Shown: in pieces, positions 7,735 through 15,220 of the stretch
Layout: each line of letters begins with the position of its first letter
Numbering within the stretch: position 1 is the first letter of the stretch
The notes under the pieces: generated by a model
Told to the model about the DNA's origin: nothing
Database searches by the model: none
Seen by the model: the letters and a program-made list of their open reading frames with translations, nothing else
Translations under genes and position numbers: made by a program
IMG/VR virus record: IMGVR_UViG_3300027754_000009
Coordinates: 1-48,733 of that record
DNA: 48,733 nt
Origin: a virus
Strand: one strand, 5' to 3'

Positions 7735-10602
7735 CTATGCCGCATATGAGCGGCGGACGTTTCCAGCAATGGCCGGAGCCAAAAAGTCGTAGACCGTGCT
7801 GGCGATGGTTTGCCCGTCCACCTTCAGGTGGATCACAATTGGCTGCGACGGCCCGGAAGTTCGCATCATCGACGCGGTGGCATCCGCGCCCGCGTTTTGC
7901 GCGCCGCTTCCCGCAGACGGCGACGCATTCGGGCCAAGGGGAGCCGCCCCGCCTCCGATTCCGGCAATCGGATCCGAGACCGCAGCCGCAAGCTGCATTG
8001 CGCTGGCCGCGGCCTTGCCCGTGCTGGCAAGGATGCCGTTTGAAATGCCCGTGCCCATCATGGAGCCGTACCAGTGCATCAGCCGCGACGGCGACGCGAT
8101 GCCGAGGTAGTCGGCGAGCTTGCCGAGCGCCGACTTCACGAGCGCAATCAGAAAGCCCTTGAGCTTGTCTCCCGCGCTGCGCAGGCCGCTCGTGATGCCT
8201 TCGACAATCTGCCGGCCGATCTCCTGCATCTTCGGAAGGATGCCCCGCACCCAGTCCATGATGCCGTTAAACGCGCTTACGTACGCATTCTTCAGCGTGT
8301 CGAGCGCGCCCTTCGTATCGCCGTTGATGAGCAGCATCACCGACTTGATAATGCCGCCAATAATGGTAATCACGCCAGACACGATGGCCTTGATTCCGCC
8401 AAACACGTCGGTAAAAATGGCCTGAATCGCCGGCAGATACTGCTTGATGTATCCGACGATGGTGTCTATCACCACGGTGACCACTGTCACCACCGCGCCG
8501 AAAACAATAGAGAACGTGCTTTCGATGAGCGGCAGATTTTCAACGAACCAGTTCACGATCTGCATCACTACGTCGCGGATCACGATGAACGCAGGAACCA
8601 GCACGGCCGTCAGCACGCCGACGACAACGTCAATGACACCTTCGATGGTGCTCTGGATGCGCGGCCAGTTTGCTGCGATCCACTCCACCACGAACACGAC
8701 CGCACTGCGAACCACTTCGAACGCCGGCGCCAGAATTGTGTTGAAGATGACTCCGATCTGATCAACGACGACGCCGATTGTCTCCTGAATGGCCGGCCAT
8801 TTCTCAACGAAGTATCCGATGATTTGCCCCGCGATCAGCATGATGCTGCCGAAGATCGGAATCACCGTCGTCTGAATGAAGCTCGACACTTTGTCGAAGA
8901 CGGCCGTAAACGTGGCTTGAATTTGCGGCCAGTTTGCCGTGATCCACGCAACAACGCCGCCAACAATCTGCGACAGTGTCTCAAAAACTGAGGAAGTGCC
9001 GCTTACCGCGCTCGGCAGGTTGTCGGTGAGAATTCCTGCCACCCAGGAAATGGCTTGCGCAAACAGCGGAATTGCCACCGACGCAATGGACAAAATAATG
9101 CCAATCACCGGCTGCACTGCTTCCCACACTTTCCCGAATGCGGTGAAGAGCTGCGGCATGATGTTTTTTGCCAGCTCGCCAAATTTTTCCAGAAGCGGGC
9201 GCACGGCGCCAATCACCTGCGGAATGATCACCATGCCCATCTGCCCAAGATGCCCGAGCACGGGCACGAGCACGGGAAGCAGCTGGTTGCCGACGTTGAT
9301 GGCGACGGCCTTGAACATGATGCTCAGGTCCGCCATGTTCTGCGTGTAGGCGTCGGCCTGGTTGTCGTCGATGACAAGGCCGAGGTCCTGCGCCATTTTC
9401 GTCGCGCGGTCGATGCCTCCGTTGGCCAGCTGATGCAGGACGTCGTCTAAATCTTTGCCGCTGCGGCCGAAGATTTTCATCTGTGCCTGCGTCTTCTCAA
9501 GGCCGGGAGGCATCGCGTCAATTTTCGACGCGACTTCCGCCAGCAGCGCCACCGAGTCTTTCATCGGTCCCTGCTTTGTCAGGTTCTTTGTGATGACGGC
9601 GCCGCCGTCCGCCACCGCAGCGCTAAGCTCGTTTATTTTTGCGCGCTGGCGCTCAATGGCCAGCGTTTGCGTTTCAGTTGGGTTTTTTGCTTTTGCGAAC
9701 GCGCCCTGCATGTCGTTCAGGCGCGTCTGCGCGGTTTTCAGGCTCTCGCTCATTTCGGCGAGCTTCCCCGCGGGGAGCTTGGTGCCGGTGCTCTGGAGCT
9801 GCTCGCCGGCCTGAAAGGCGTTGATGCCGAGTGCCTTGAGCGCTTCGCCGGACGGGCCGAGCTGTCCGTTTGCGCCTTGCAGTCCATTCGTGAGCTTCAT
9901 CATCTGGCCGGAAATCATCTCTACATTTCCGCCGCCGCGCTGCACCGCAATGCTTAAGCCCGCAGCCTGCTCTGCCGTCAGCCCGAGCTGGCTCTGCAAA
10001 TCGTCCTGCTGGTTGTCCCACTCCAGCGCCGCGTCGATGCTGCCCTTAATCGCTCCGCTGAGCGCGCCAATGCCGGCCGACGCAATCCCAGGAAGCGCGC
10101 CGAATACGCTGATGGCCGCGCTCTTCAGAACGCCGAACCCGGCCGACGCAATGGCTCCGAGCCCGCTCAGCGCCGTGCTGACGACGTTCTTGAGTCCTTC
10201 AAGCCCGCCTCCTGCGAGACCGCCCAGCGCGCCCACGGCGCTGCTCGTTGCGCTCTTGACACCCTCCCATCCACTGGCCACAGCTTCACCCACGCGGCCC
10301 ATCGCGCTGTCTACGGTGTTTCGGACGCCGTCGTAACCCGACTCCGTAGCCGTTTTGGTGTTATCCGCCGATTCTTTCGCGGCAGTTTCCACGCCGGAGA
10401 GCCCTTCTTTTGCCTGCTCGCCGGCCTGAACGACGGCGTCCCCCATTTCCGAAGCTGCTTCGCCTACGCCTGCAAGACTTTCTACGGCCTGCTCGCTTGA
10501 CTGTGCTATAGACGCGCCCATTTCCGCCACGGAGGAGCCGACGGCGGCAATGACGGAGCTGGCTGCGTCAATTGCGGAGATGGTGATTTCGATCGGGTTC
10601 AT
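7735..10602 (-). CDS. Tail tape measure protein
   Basis: A 955-residue protein. It starts with a low-complexity Ala/Gly/Ser/Glu region (VAEMGASIAQSSEQAVES), passes through Ala/Gly-rich helical hydrophobic segments, has a coiled-coil part near residues 230-330, and then multiple strongly hydrophobic membrane-like segments from about 430 to 760, where the pattern W-x-x-N-[WL]-P-x-I-[QE]-x-T recurs. The C-terminus ends in a beta-type segment (QPIVIHLKVDGQTIAS). Length, hydrophobic repeats and position after the tail chaperone are diagnostic. At the usual ~0.15 nm per residue the tail would be about 140 nm (inference). The ATG overlaps the stop of the frameshifted chaperone by one base (TAATG). 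Confidence 0.93.
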   Translation of the reverse strand: MNPIEITISAIDAASSVIAAVGSSVAEMGASIAQSSEQAVESLAGVGEAASEMGDAVVQAGEQAKEGLSGVETAAKESADNTKTATESGYDGVRNTVDSAMGRVGEAVASGWEGVKSATSSAVGALGGLAGGGLEGLKNVVSTALSGLGAIASAGFGVLKSAAISVFGALPGIASAGIGALSGAIKGSIDAALEWDNQQDDLQSQLGLTAEQAAGLSIAVQRGGGNVEMISGQMMKLTNGLQGANGQLGPSGEALKALGINAFQAGEQLQSTGTKLPAGKLAEMSESLKTAQTRLNDMQGAFAKAKNPTETQTLAIERQRAKINELSAAVADGGAVITKNLTKQGPMKDSVALLAEVASKIDAMPPGLEKTQAQMKIFGRSGKDLDDVLHQLANGGIDRATKMAQDLGLVIDDNQADAYTQNMADLSIMFKAVAINVGNQLLPVLVPVLGHLGQMGMVIIPQVIGAVRPLLEKFGELAKNIMPQLFTAFGKVWEAVQPVIGIILSIASVAIPLFAQAISWVAGILTDNLPSAVSGTSSVFETLSQIVGGVVAWITANWPQIQATFTAVFDKVSSFIQTTVIPIFGSIMLIAGQIIGYFVEKWPAIQETIGVVVDQIGVIFNTILAPAFEVVRSAVVFVVEWIAANWPRIQSTIEGVIDVVVGVLTAVLVPAFIVIRDVVMQIVNWFVENLPLIESTFSIVFGAVVTVVTVVIDTIVGYIKQYLPAIQAIFTDVFGGIKAIVSGVITIIGGIIKSVMLLINGDTKGALDTLKNAYVSAFNGIMDWVRGILPKMQEIGRQIVEGITSGLRSAGDKLKGFLIALVKSALGKLADYLGIASPSRLMHWYGSMMGTGISNGILASTGKAAASAMQLAAAVSDPIAGIGGGAAPLGPNASPSAGSGAQNAGADATASMMRTSGPSQPIVIHLKVDGQTIASTVYDFLAPAIAGNVRRSYAA

Positions 10603-11182
10603 TAGTTGCGCCTTTCGTTTTTTGCGCTGTCTACCGCGCCAATCAATCCCCAGATCCGGATCATTGTCGATGCGTCTTCAGCCATCAGCTCTGATGGGAG
10701 GCAGTGGAATCGGTCGCACATCATCGCGAGCGTGACGTCAAAGGGCGCGTCCACGGGCACGCCTTCTACGAGCATGGCAATCAGGTGCCGCTCTTCGTCG
10801 GTGACGCCACCTGAAAATTTGCGGCTGCACCCGCAGCTTGGATGACGGGAATCACCATCTCCGCAGGAAGTTCAGAAAACGCTTTTTCGCTGATGGGAAC
10901 CGGCCGTCGTTCGTACAGAGCGTCGATATCTGCGTCGCTGATTTCTTCGCCGTCCGCGAGCGGATCCCGCAGCGGGTCGCGCGGGACAAGCTCGGTGATG
11001 CTCCATCGCTCAAGCAGCGTCGACGCAAGCAGCAGGCCGCGCTCCACATCGGAGCCTTCAAATGCCTGCAGCTTTGCGACGTCGCCAAGCGTCGGCTGCG
11101 CACGGATGATGAACCAGTCTTCGTATCCGCCGCCCGCCGCAATCTTCTTTCTCAGGTTGGTGTATCTTTTGAGTTCGCTCAT
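10602..11182 (-). CDS. Tail-assembly chaperone, -1 frameshift (gpGT-like) product
   Basis: The upstream frame (ATG 11182) contains the slippery heptamer AAATTTT at 10820-10814 in the correct phase (A AAT TTT). A -1 slip there enters a second frame that starts SGGVTDEERH and runs 70 codons to a TAA at 10604-10602, overlapping the tape measure ATG. The fusion would have 193 residues. This is the arrangement of lambda gpG/gpGT: a chaperone, its frameshifted longer form, then the tape measure gene. The downstream part (KFSGGVTDEERHLIAMLV) has no start codon or ribosome site of its own, supporting expression by frameshifting. Confidence 0.82.
10781..11182 (-). CDS. Tail-assembly chaperone, unshifted (gpG-like) product
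   Basis: A 133-residue protein (MSELKRYTNLRKKIAAGGGY...) between the tail tube gene and the tape measure, the standard place for the gpG-type chaperone that coats the tape measure before tube assembly. The zero-frame stop lies 30 bases beyond the slippery site. The start ATG follows immediately after a T-run that ends a hairpin (11192-11211), and no Shine-Dalgarno sequence lies in the usual window. Expression may depend on the hairpin, on weak initiation, or on a GGAG located in the hairpin loop. Family assignment rests on order and on the frameshift architecture. Confidence 0.8.
   Translation of the reverse strand: MSELKRYTNLRKKIAAGGGYEDWFIIRAQPTLGDVAKLQAFEGSDVERGLLLASTLLERWSITELVPRDPLRDPLADGEEISDADIDALYERRPVPISEKAFSELPAEMVIPVIQAAGAAANFQVASPTKSGT
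10814..10820 (-). other. Programmed -1 ribosomal frameshift site AAATTTT
   Basis: On the minus strand the heptamer reads A AAT TTT in the phase of the 11182 start, a canonical X XXY YYZ site. Directly after it a CAGGTG (10813-10808) can pair with CACCTG (10787-10782), and a shorter GGTG/CACC pairing is also possible, giving a candidate stimulatory stem. The -1 frame is then open to the tape measure start. Confidence 0.8.
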
Positions 11183-11211
11183 AAAAAGTCAGGGCCGCGT
11201 CTCCGCGGCCC
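11183..11211 (-). terminator. Hairpin plus T-run between tail tube and chaperone genes
   Basis: GGGCCGCG and CGCGGCCC (11192-11199 and 11204-11211) form a perfect 8-bp stem with a 4-base loop. On the minus strand it is followed by TGACTTTTT and then the chaperone ATG with no gap. It probably attenuates transcription after the abundant tail tube gene. There is no room for a new promoter, so downstream tail genes must be read through it. Confidence 0.65.
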
Positions 11212-11217
11212 ATCGGT

Positions 11218-11895
11218 CTAGCTCTGCGCCGCAATCGTCGGCCATCCGTTCGTGATGCCGTCAAAGTCGAACGACCAGCTGCCCTTGTCCTCAGGGAAGT
11301 TCATCTTCCAGCCCGTTGGCACGAAGTAACCGGTGTAGCTCGGCTTGCCCGTGGCGTCGCCGTCCGGGTGGATCTCGTAGTAAATACGTCCGCCGGTCGT
11401 AAGATTCCCGGAGAACAGCGGCTCCAGCCAGTCACTGTTGTAGCCCGTGATCTTCGCCGTGGCCGCAGCGCCCGTGCCGCCTCCACCCGTGAAGGAAATC
11501 GTCGGCGCGCTGGTGTAGCCGGAGCCGTTGGAAGTCACGAGCACGGCCGTCACGGTCTTGGTTACCGCGTCAATGACGGCTTTGGCAGCCGCGCCTGTGC
11601 CGGCGCCTCCGGCAAACACCACCGTCGGCGCACTAGTGAAGTTGCTCCCGCCATTCGTGACGGCGATGCTGACAACGACACCAGGGCTGCCTTTCTTAGC
11701 GTAGAGTGTGCCCTTGATAGAGCCTGTCTGCGCGCCCGCCACCGGCTCGACCTCGCAGTAGGTGATGATTTCTTCCGTGCCGATTTTGCGATCGATTTCG
11801 AACTTGCTGGCGATGTCGCAGATTGCGTAAAGCGCCGTCGAACTGCCGCCCAACAGAATCGTGCTGTTGCGGCCGCTGATTTTTGTCCCGTCCAT
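11218..11895 (-). CDS. Major tail tube protein with inserted beta-repeat domain
   Basis: A 225-residue protein. The N-terminus (GTKISGRNSTILLGG) and C-terminus (SYTGYFVPTGWKMNFPEDKG) fit a siphophage tail tube subunit, and the gene sits just before the chaperone and tape measure. Between residues about 70 and 150 lie two copies of a Gly-rich module of the form GG/GSGYTSAPT(V/I)xFxGGxGTGAAA. The same module appears twice in the protein at 12120-12788. Such insertions usually decorate the tube surface. The tube call is by order and general character. Confidence 0.75.
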   Translation of the reverse strand: MDGTKISGRNSTILLGGSSTALYAICDIASKFEIDRKIGTEEIITYCEVEPVAGAQTGSIKGTLYAKKGSPGVVVSIAVTNGGSNFTSAPTVVFAGGAGTGAAAKAVIDAVTKTVTAVLVTSNGSGYTSAPTISFTGGGGTGAAATAKITGYNSDWLEPLFSGNLTTGGRIYYEIHPDGDATGKPSYTGYFVPTGWKMNFPEDKGSWSFDFDGITNGWPTIAAQS

Positions 11896-12120
11896 TTAAG
11901 CCTCCGCAGCCGGCAAGGTTTTTGCCGACGCCTTTGCCGACGTTGTCGCCGGCGCCTCCGCCGGCGTTTCCGCCGGCGCTTCCGTTACGCGCGCGATGAG
12001 CCCGCACCTGAGCTGCTCTTCTATGCGCGCCTGCACAAATCGGTCGCCGCGGATGATTGAGCCGACGGGAATCACTTCTCCGTTGTCGATCATTTGGGTG
12101 ATCACGATGAATTCGTCCAT
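11896..12120 (-). CDS. Small head-tail region protein, unknown
   Basis: A 74-residue protein starting at ATG 12120, chosen because it overlaps the upstream stop by one base (TGATG); the frame extends upstream only as a shadow. The first 45 residues (MDEFIVITQMIDNGEVIPVG) look like a small beta domain. The tail is an Ala/Pro/Thr/Lys low-complexity stretch (APAETPAEAPATTSAKAS). Such short acidic-then-Ala/Pro proteins are often found near connector genes. No family recognised. Confidence 0.6.
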   Translation of the reverse strand: MDEFIVITQMIDNGEVIPVGSIIRGDRFVQARIEEQLRCGLIARVTEAPAETPAEAPATTSAKASAKTLPAAEA

Positions 12121-12788
12121 CAGTCTCCGTCGATGACGAGCACGTCGAACATGTTCGCCAGATACTGCACCCCGCCGTTGGGCGAGCTGCGAAGATTTAC
12201 GGTAACGACGTTGTCCGAGACAACGATGGCTTCTCTCACCACGCCGCCAATGCTGTAGTTCCGCAGCATGAAATCCATAAACATTCCCGGGAACTCGCGC
12301 GTCATCAGGTCGGCCTGCCGCGTTTCCTGAAGCAGGCACTGCGCCGCAATCACGTGGATGTTGTATTCGCGGCGCGTCAGGCAGTAGGTTTCGTAGGCAT
12401 TCGACCCACCCTGATAGGTGAAGTACATGAACGGCGCCGTCTCGCTGAACAGCAACGGGATGGCGTCGAATACGTAGTTCACGGCAGGCGCGATCGTCGC
12501 CGTCGGAGCCGTCGTGTAGCCGCTGCCGCCGGCAATCAGAGAAGCGCCGGCGACCGCTCCACCCGTTACTTTCAAAAACGCCTCCGCAGAGATGTCCCCG
12601 CCGTCAAACGTGATGCGCTGATATTCTCCGTAACCGCTTCCGCCCGACGCCACCGTCAGGCCTGTTACTGCGCCTCCCGCAAGCGTCGGCGTAACGGCTG
12701 CGCCGCTTCCCGCCGCGGCAAACGACGCGCGGCACAGCGACGCAAGCGAGCGCATCACCGGCCGGATGTCGTAGCGCGGAATGCTCAT
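12120..12788 (-). CDS. Tail completion / terminator-like protein with beta-repeat insertion
   Basis: A 222-residue protein located between the connector and the tail tube, where the tail terminator is usually encoded. N-terminus MSIPRYDIRPVMRSLASLC. Residues about 30-105 carry two Gly-rich modules (VASGGSGYGEY and IAGGSGYTTAPTATI) related to those in the tail tube protein. The C-terminal half (from YVFDAIPLLFSETAPFMYF) probably holds the functional fold. Starts with ATGA overlap. The terminator role is inferred from order only. Confidence 0.6.
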   Translation of the reverse strand: MSIPRYDIRPVMRSLASLCRASFAAAGSGAAVTPTLAGGAVTGLTVASGGSGYGEYQRITFDGGDISAEAFLKVTGGAVAGASLIAGGSGYTTAPTATIAPAVNYVFDAIPLLFSETAPFMYFTYQGGSNAYETYCLTRREYNIHVIAAQCLLQETRQADLMTREFPGMFMDFMLRNYSIGGVVREAIVVSDNVVTVNLRSSPNGGVQYLANMFDVLVIDGD

Positions 12789-13384
12789 GGCCGCACCCGC
12801 CTATAGGCATATACCATTCTCGAAAAGGAATTCGGCAAGTCGCCCTGAACCACAACATTGCCGCCATCCGGATAGATGATGGTCCCCGAAGGAGCCTCCC
12901 GGCGCGTAAAGAGCCACGCGGACAGCATCGTTGCAGCCTGCGTGATTTCGTCGGGCAAAGCCAGGAATCCGCCGCGATAACTGAGACGCGCAAACAGCCG
13001 CGACGCGCTCGGCACGTTCGCTCCAAGAAAGCTCAGCACGTAGCCGTCGATGTCGAGCTGAGACAGGCTTAGCGCCTGCCACGTTCGCAGGTCCGACGAC
13101 CACTCAGCCGATGTCACGCTCTGGCAGAACCCCTTGGACACAGTGACGGTGAGCACGCCGTCGGCGCTCATCTGCACCTGCTGCCCGCGCCGGATTTCGC
13201 CGGCGATGGCTTCGTCGTCAAACGCGCGCCGATGAGATGCGCCCTGAAAGTCATACCTGCACTCGCGGTCGAGCCAGCCGCAGGCGCGCGGAATGCGCGC
13301 CGTGATGGCCGCGTCGTCTGCTGCGCCCGAGCCCTGCTTGACAAGCTCTTCGCGCACTTGCGCGAGCGTGCAGTAGTCTGTCAT
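12785..13384 (-). CDS. Head-tail connector (gp6/Ad1-like) protein
   Basis: A 199-residue protein. The N-terminus (CTLAQVREELVKQGSG...ITARIPRACGWLDRECRYDF) matches the helical start of HK97 gp6-type connectors, in which a first helix is followed by an acid-rich helix ending in an aromatic residue. The C-terminal helical part (LPDEITQAATMLSAWLFTRR) is also typical. It stands downstream of the capsid gene and overlaps the next gene by ATGA. In such phages it forms the ring bound below the portal. Confidence 0.75.
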   Translation of the reverse strand: MTDYCTLAQVREELVKQGSGAADDAAITARIPRACGWLDRECRYDFQGASHRRAFDDEAIAGEIRRGQQVQMSADGVLTVTVSKGFCQSVTSAEWSSDLRTWQALSLSQLDIDGYVLSFLGANVPSASRLFARLSYRGGFLALPDEITQAATMLSAWLFTRREAPSGTIIYPDGGNVVVQGDLPNSFSRMVYAYRRVRP

Positions 13385-13588
13385 TTAGCGCCGTCCCTTT
13401 TTCGGCTTGTCCGCCAGGTCTTCCTGCTCTGCCGCCACCCCTTCGCTCGCCAGCATCAAATCTCCGCACGCCACCATGTCGGAGACGAAATCCGCAAACT
13501 CGTCAGGGATGTCGATTGCGCCATTCGCGGCGAAAAATTCCTTTCCGCCGCAGCTCACGCTGGTAAAGTCGGTTACGTATTTCGCCAC
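13385..13588 (-). CDS. Small protein after major capsid gene, unknown
   Basis: A 67-residue protein with GTG start at 13588, preceded by AGGAAGG at good spacing. Sequence MAKYVTDFTSVSCGGKEFF then an acidic helix and a basic tail (DLADKPKKGRR). It may be a minor head or connector accessory protein. It lies just past a hairpin that follows the capsid gene. No family recognised. Confidence 0.65.
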   Translation of the reverse strand: MAKYVTDFTSVSCGGKEFFAANGAIDIPDEFADFVSDMVACGDLMLASEGVAAEQEDLADKPKKGRR

Positions 13589-13601
13589 GAATGCCTTCCT
13601 G

Positions 13602-13631
13602 GCGGAGCGCAGAAGTAATCCTGCGCTCCGC
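13602..13631 (-). other. Hairpin after major capsid gene (no T-run)
   Basis: GCGGAGCGCAG (13602-13612) pairs perfectly with CTGCGCTCCGC (13621-13631), an 11-bp stem with an 8-base loop, between the capsid stop and the ribosome site of the next gene. No T-run follows on either strand, so it is more likely an mRNA stabiliser or processing site than a terminator. Confidence 0.6.
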
Positions 13632-13647
13632 TGCTATGCGCCGTCGA

Positions 13648-15168
13648 CTAGATGCCGTCGGCGATGTTATTGATGAGGCCGATCGCGCCCGGGAAGTAGT
13701 GCGCCATCGTGATGTCGCTGTACACGCCCGTCTCGTACTGGCGCTTCGTCACCGGCCAGTCAATCTGGTAGTAGTCCTGCCGGTAGTGCATCTCTACGAC
13801 GTTGCCGACGTTGGAGATCGGATACGGCAGCGTATCGGTGTGCGCCAGAATCGTGCCCGCGGGCATGTTCGGGTGCAGCTCGATACGCACGGCCTGCCCG
13901 CCGTTCATGGCGTAGCGGTTCAGGTAGGAGCCAACCACCGAGCCGGCTGTGACGTTGTTGGCGCCGTTGCCAAAATCTCCGTTCAGTCGAACAATCGGAG
14001 CGCCGCCGTTCTTGATCACAAGAGCGGTGATGTTCTTGGCTTCCTGCGAGCCTACATAAATCACGTTCGGCGACAAGCGGTATGTATCCCACATGGAGCG
14101 GAACAACGTTTCGATCTGATCCACCGATGCGTCGCTGTTGCTGGCAGTGAGTTTCGTGCCCGTGCCGGCTGTGCCCGTGGCGAGCGTCTGCACCGTCGCG
14201 CCCGTGCCGGCTGCGGCAATGCTCAGCAGGCCGTCAAACTCGTACGTGTTCTTCGAGTAGTCGGCTGCGAACAGTGCGGCCGACGCCTGACCGGTGCCGG
14301 CCAAAGAAGTGAATTTCACCGAGTTAATCGTGGTGATGGCTTCGAGCTTCTCGGAGCCGCTCACGCCCACATACCACGCATACGCCGCCGCGCCCAGCAC
14401 GGCCGCAACCGACGCGCTAATGGTCGAAGTGGTTCCGCTGGTTGTAGTAGCCGTCGCGGCAGACTTCTGGCCCGTGCCGGAGTTGTAGCTGTACGTCGAG
14501 CCGTCCGGCATCGTCACCGTTTGAACGGCGGGAACACCTCCGCTCATCGAAGCCACAGACCAGCCTGCATGTGTCAGCGCCACGCAGACGACGTTGTAGG
14601 TTGCCGCGGCAACACTGCCACCCGTTGCAGCATTGGCCACCGTCGGCGTCGGCGTGGTGCCGAGCGCGACCGCGTCGCCGTTTCCGCCGAGGATGAGCTG
14701 CTCCTCCATAATCATGTTCGCCCAGAGCAGGCGCTGGCCGGTGGTGGCGCGAATGTCTTCGAAGTTCACCCCAGCGTTCACGGCTTCGAAAGTCACCGAG
14801 TCTTCCAGGCCGATGGTCTTATAGGAAGCGAGCTTGTCGGCCGTCGTGGTCGACACGCTGCCGTTGCGCTTGCCTTCCGGCACGCCGCCGCGCAGCTTGC
14901 CGGTGTTGATTGCAGTCACAACTTTCCAGCGGGTAGCGATGTCGCCGTTGCCGCGCACGCGCGCAATCTTGTTGCGCAGCGGCGTGATGACGGGAAACAG
15001 GTTCTTGGCCGGAGCCTGAAGGTCGTAGTACGTCAGGCCGGTTGCCTGAGAAACGGCCTTGTTCAGGATGCGCGGATCGCCGGCGATCGGCGAATTCGCA
15101 GCCTTGCGAAACATGTCCACGGTTTCCTGCGACAAATCGCCGAGACCGGTAATAACGTTGCGAGCCAT
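13648..15168 (-). CDS. Major capsid protein with inserted Ig/fibronectin-like domain
   Basis: A 506-residue protein. It follows the protease-scaffold gene and precedes connectors, the HK97-fold order. The flanks (ITPLRNKIARVRGNG, SYKTIGLEDSVTFEAVNAG, LETLFRSMWDT-like helix near 340, and the C-terminal YYQIDWPVTKRQYETGVYSD) fit an HK97-type capsid core. Residues about 170-300 are a Thr/Ser/Ala-rich insertion containing AYAWYVGVSGSEKLEAIT, a pattern seen in surface Ig/Fn3-like domains that project from capsids. GAGG lies about 8 bases before the ATG. Confidence 0.88.
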   Translation of the reverse strand: MARNVITGLGDLSQETVDMFRKAANSPIAGDPRILNKAVSQATGLTYYDLQAPAKNLFPVITPLRNKIARVRGNGDIATRWKVVTAINTGKLRGGVPEGKRNGSVSTTTADKLASYKTIGLEDSVTFEAVNAGVNFEDIRATTGQRLLWANMIMEEQLILGGNGDAVALGTTPTPTVANAATGGSVAAATYNVVCVALTHAGWSVASMSGGVPAVQTVTMPDGSTYSYNSGTGQKSAATATTTSGTTSTISASVAAVLGAAAYAWYVGVSGSEKLEAITTINSVKFTSLAGTGQASAALFAADYSKNTYEFDGLLSIAAAGTGATVQTLATGTAGTGTKLTASNSDASVDQIETLFRSMWDTYRLSPNVIYVGSQEAKNITALVIKNGGAPIVRLNGDFGNGANNVTAGSVVGSYLNRYAMNGGQAVRIELHPNMPAGTILAHTDTLPYPISNVGNVVEMHYRQDYYQIDWPVTKRQYETGVYSDITMAHYFPGAIGLINNIADGI

Positions 15169-15220
15169 GTAAGTGCCTCAGTGCGCGCAGGCAAACGCCC
15201 TTGCGCGAGAATGACGATTC

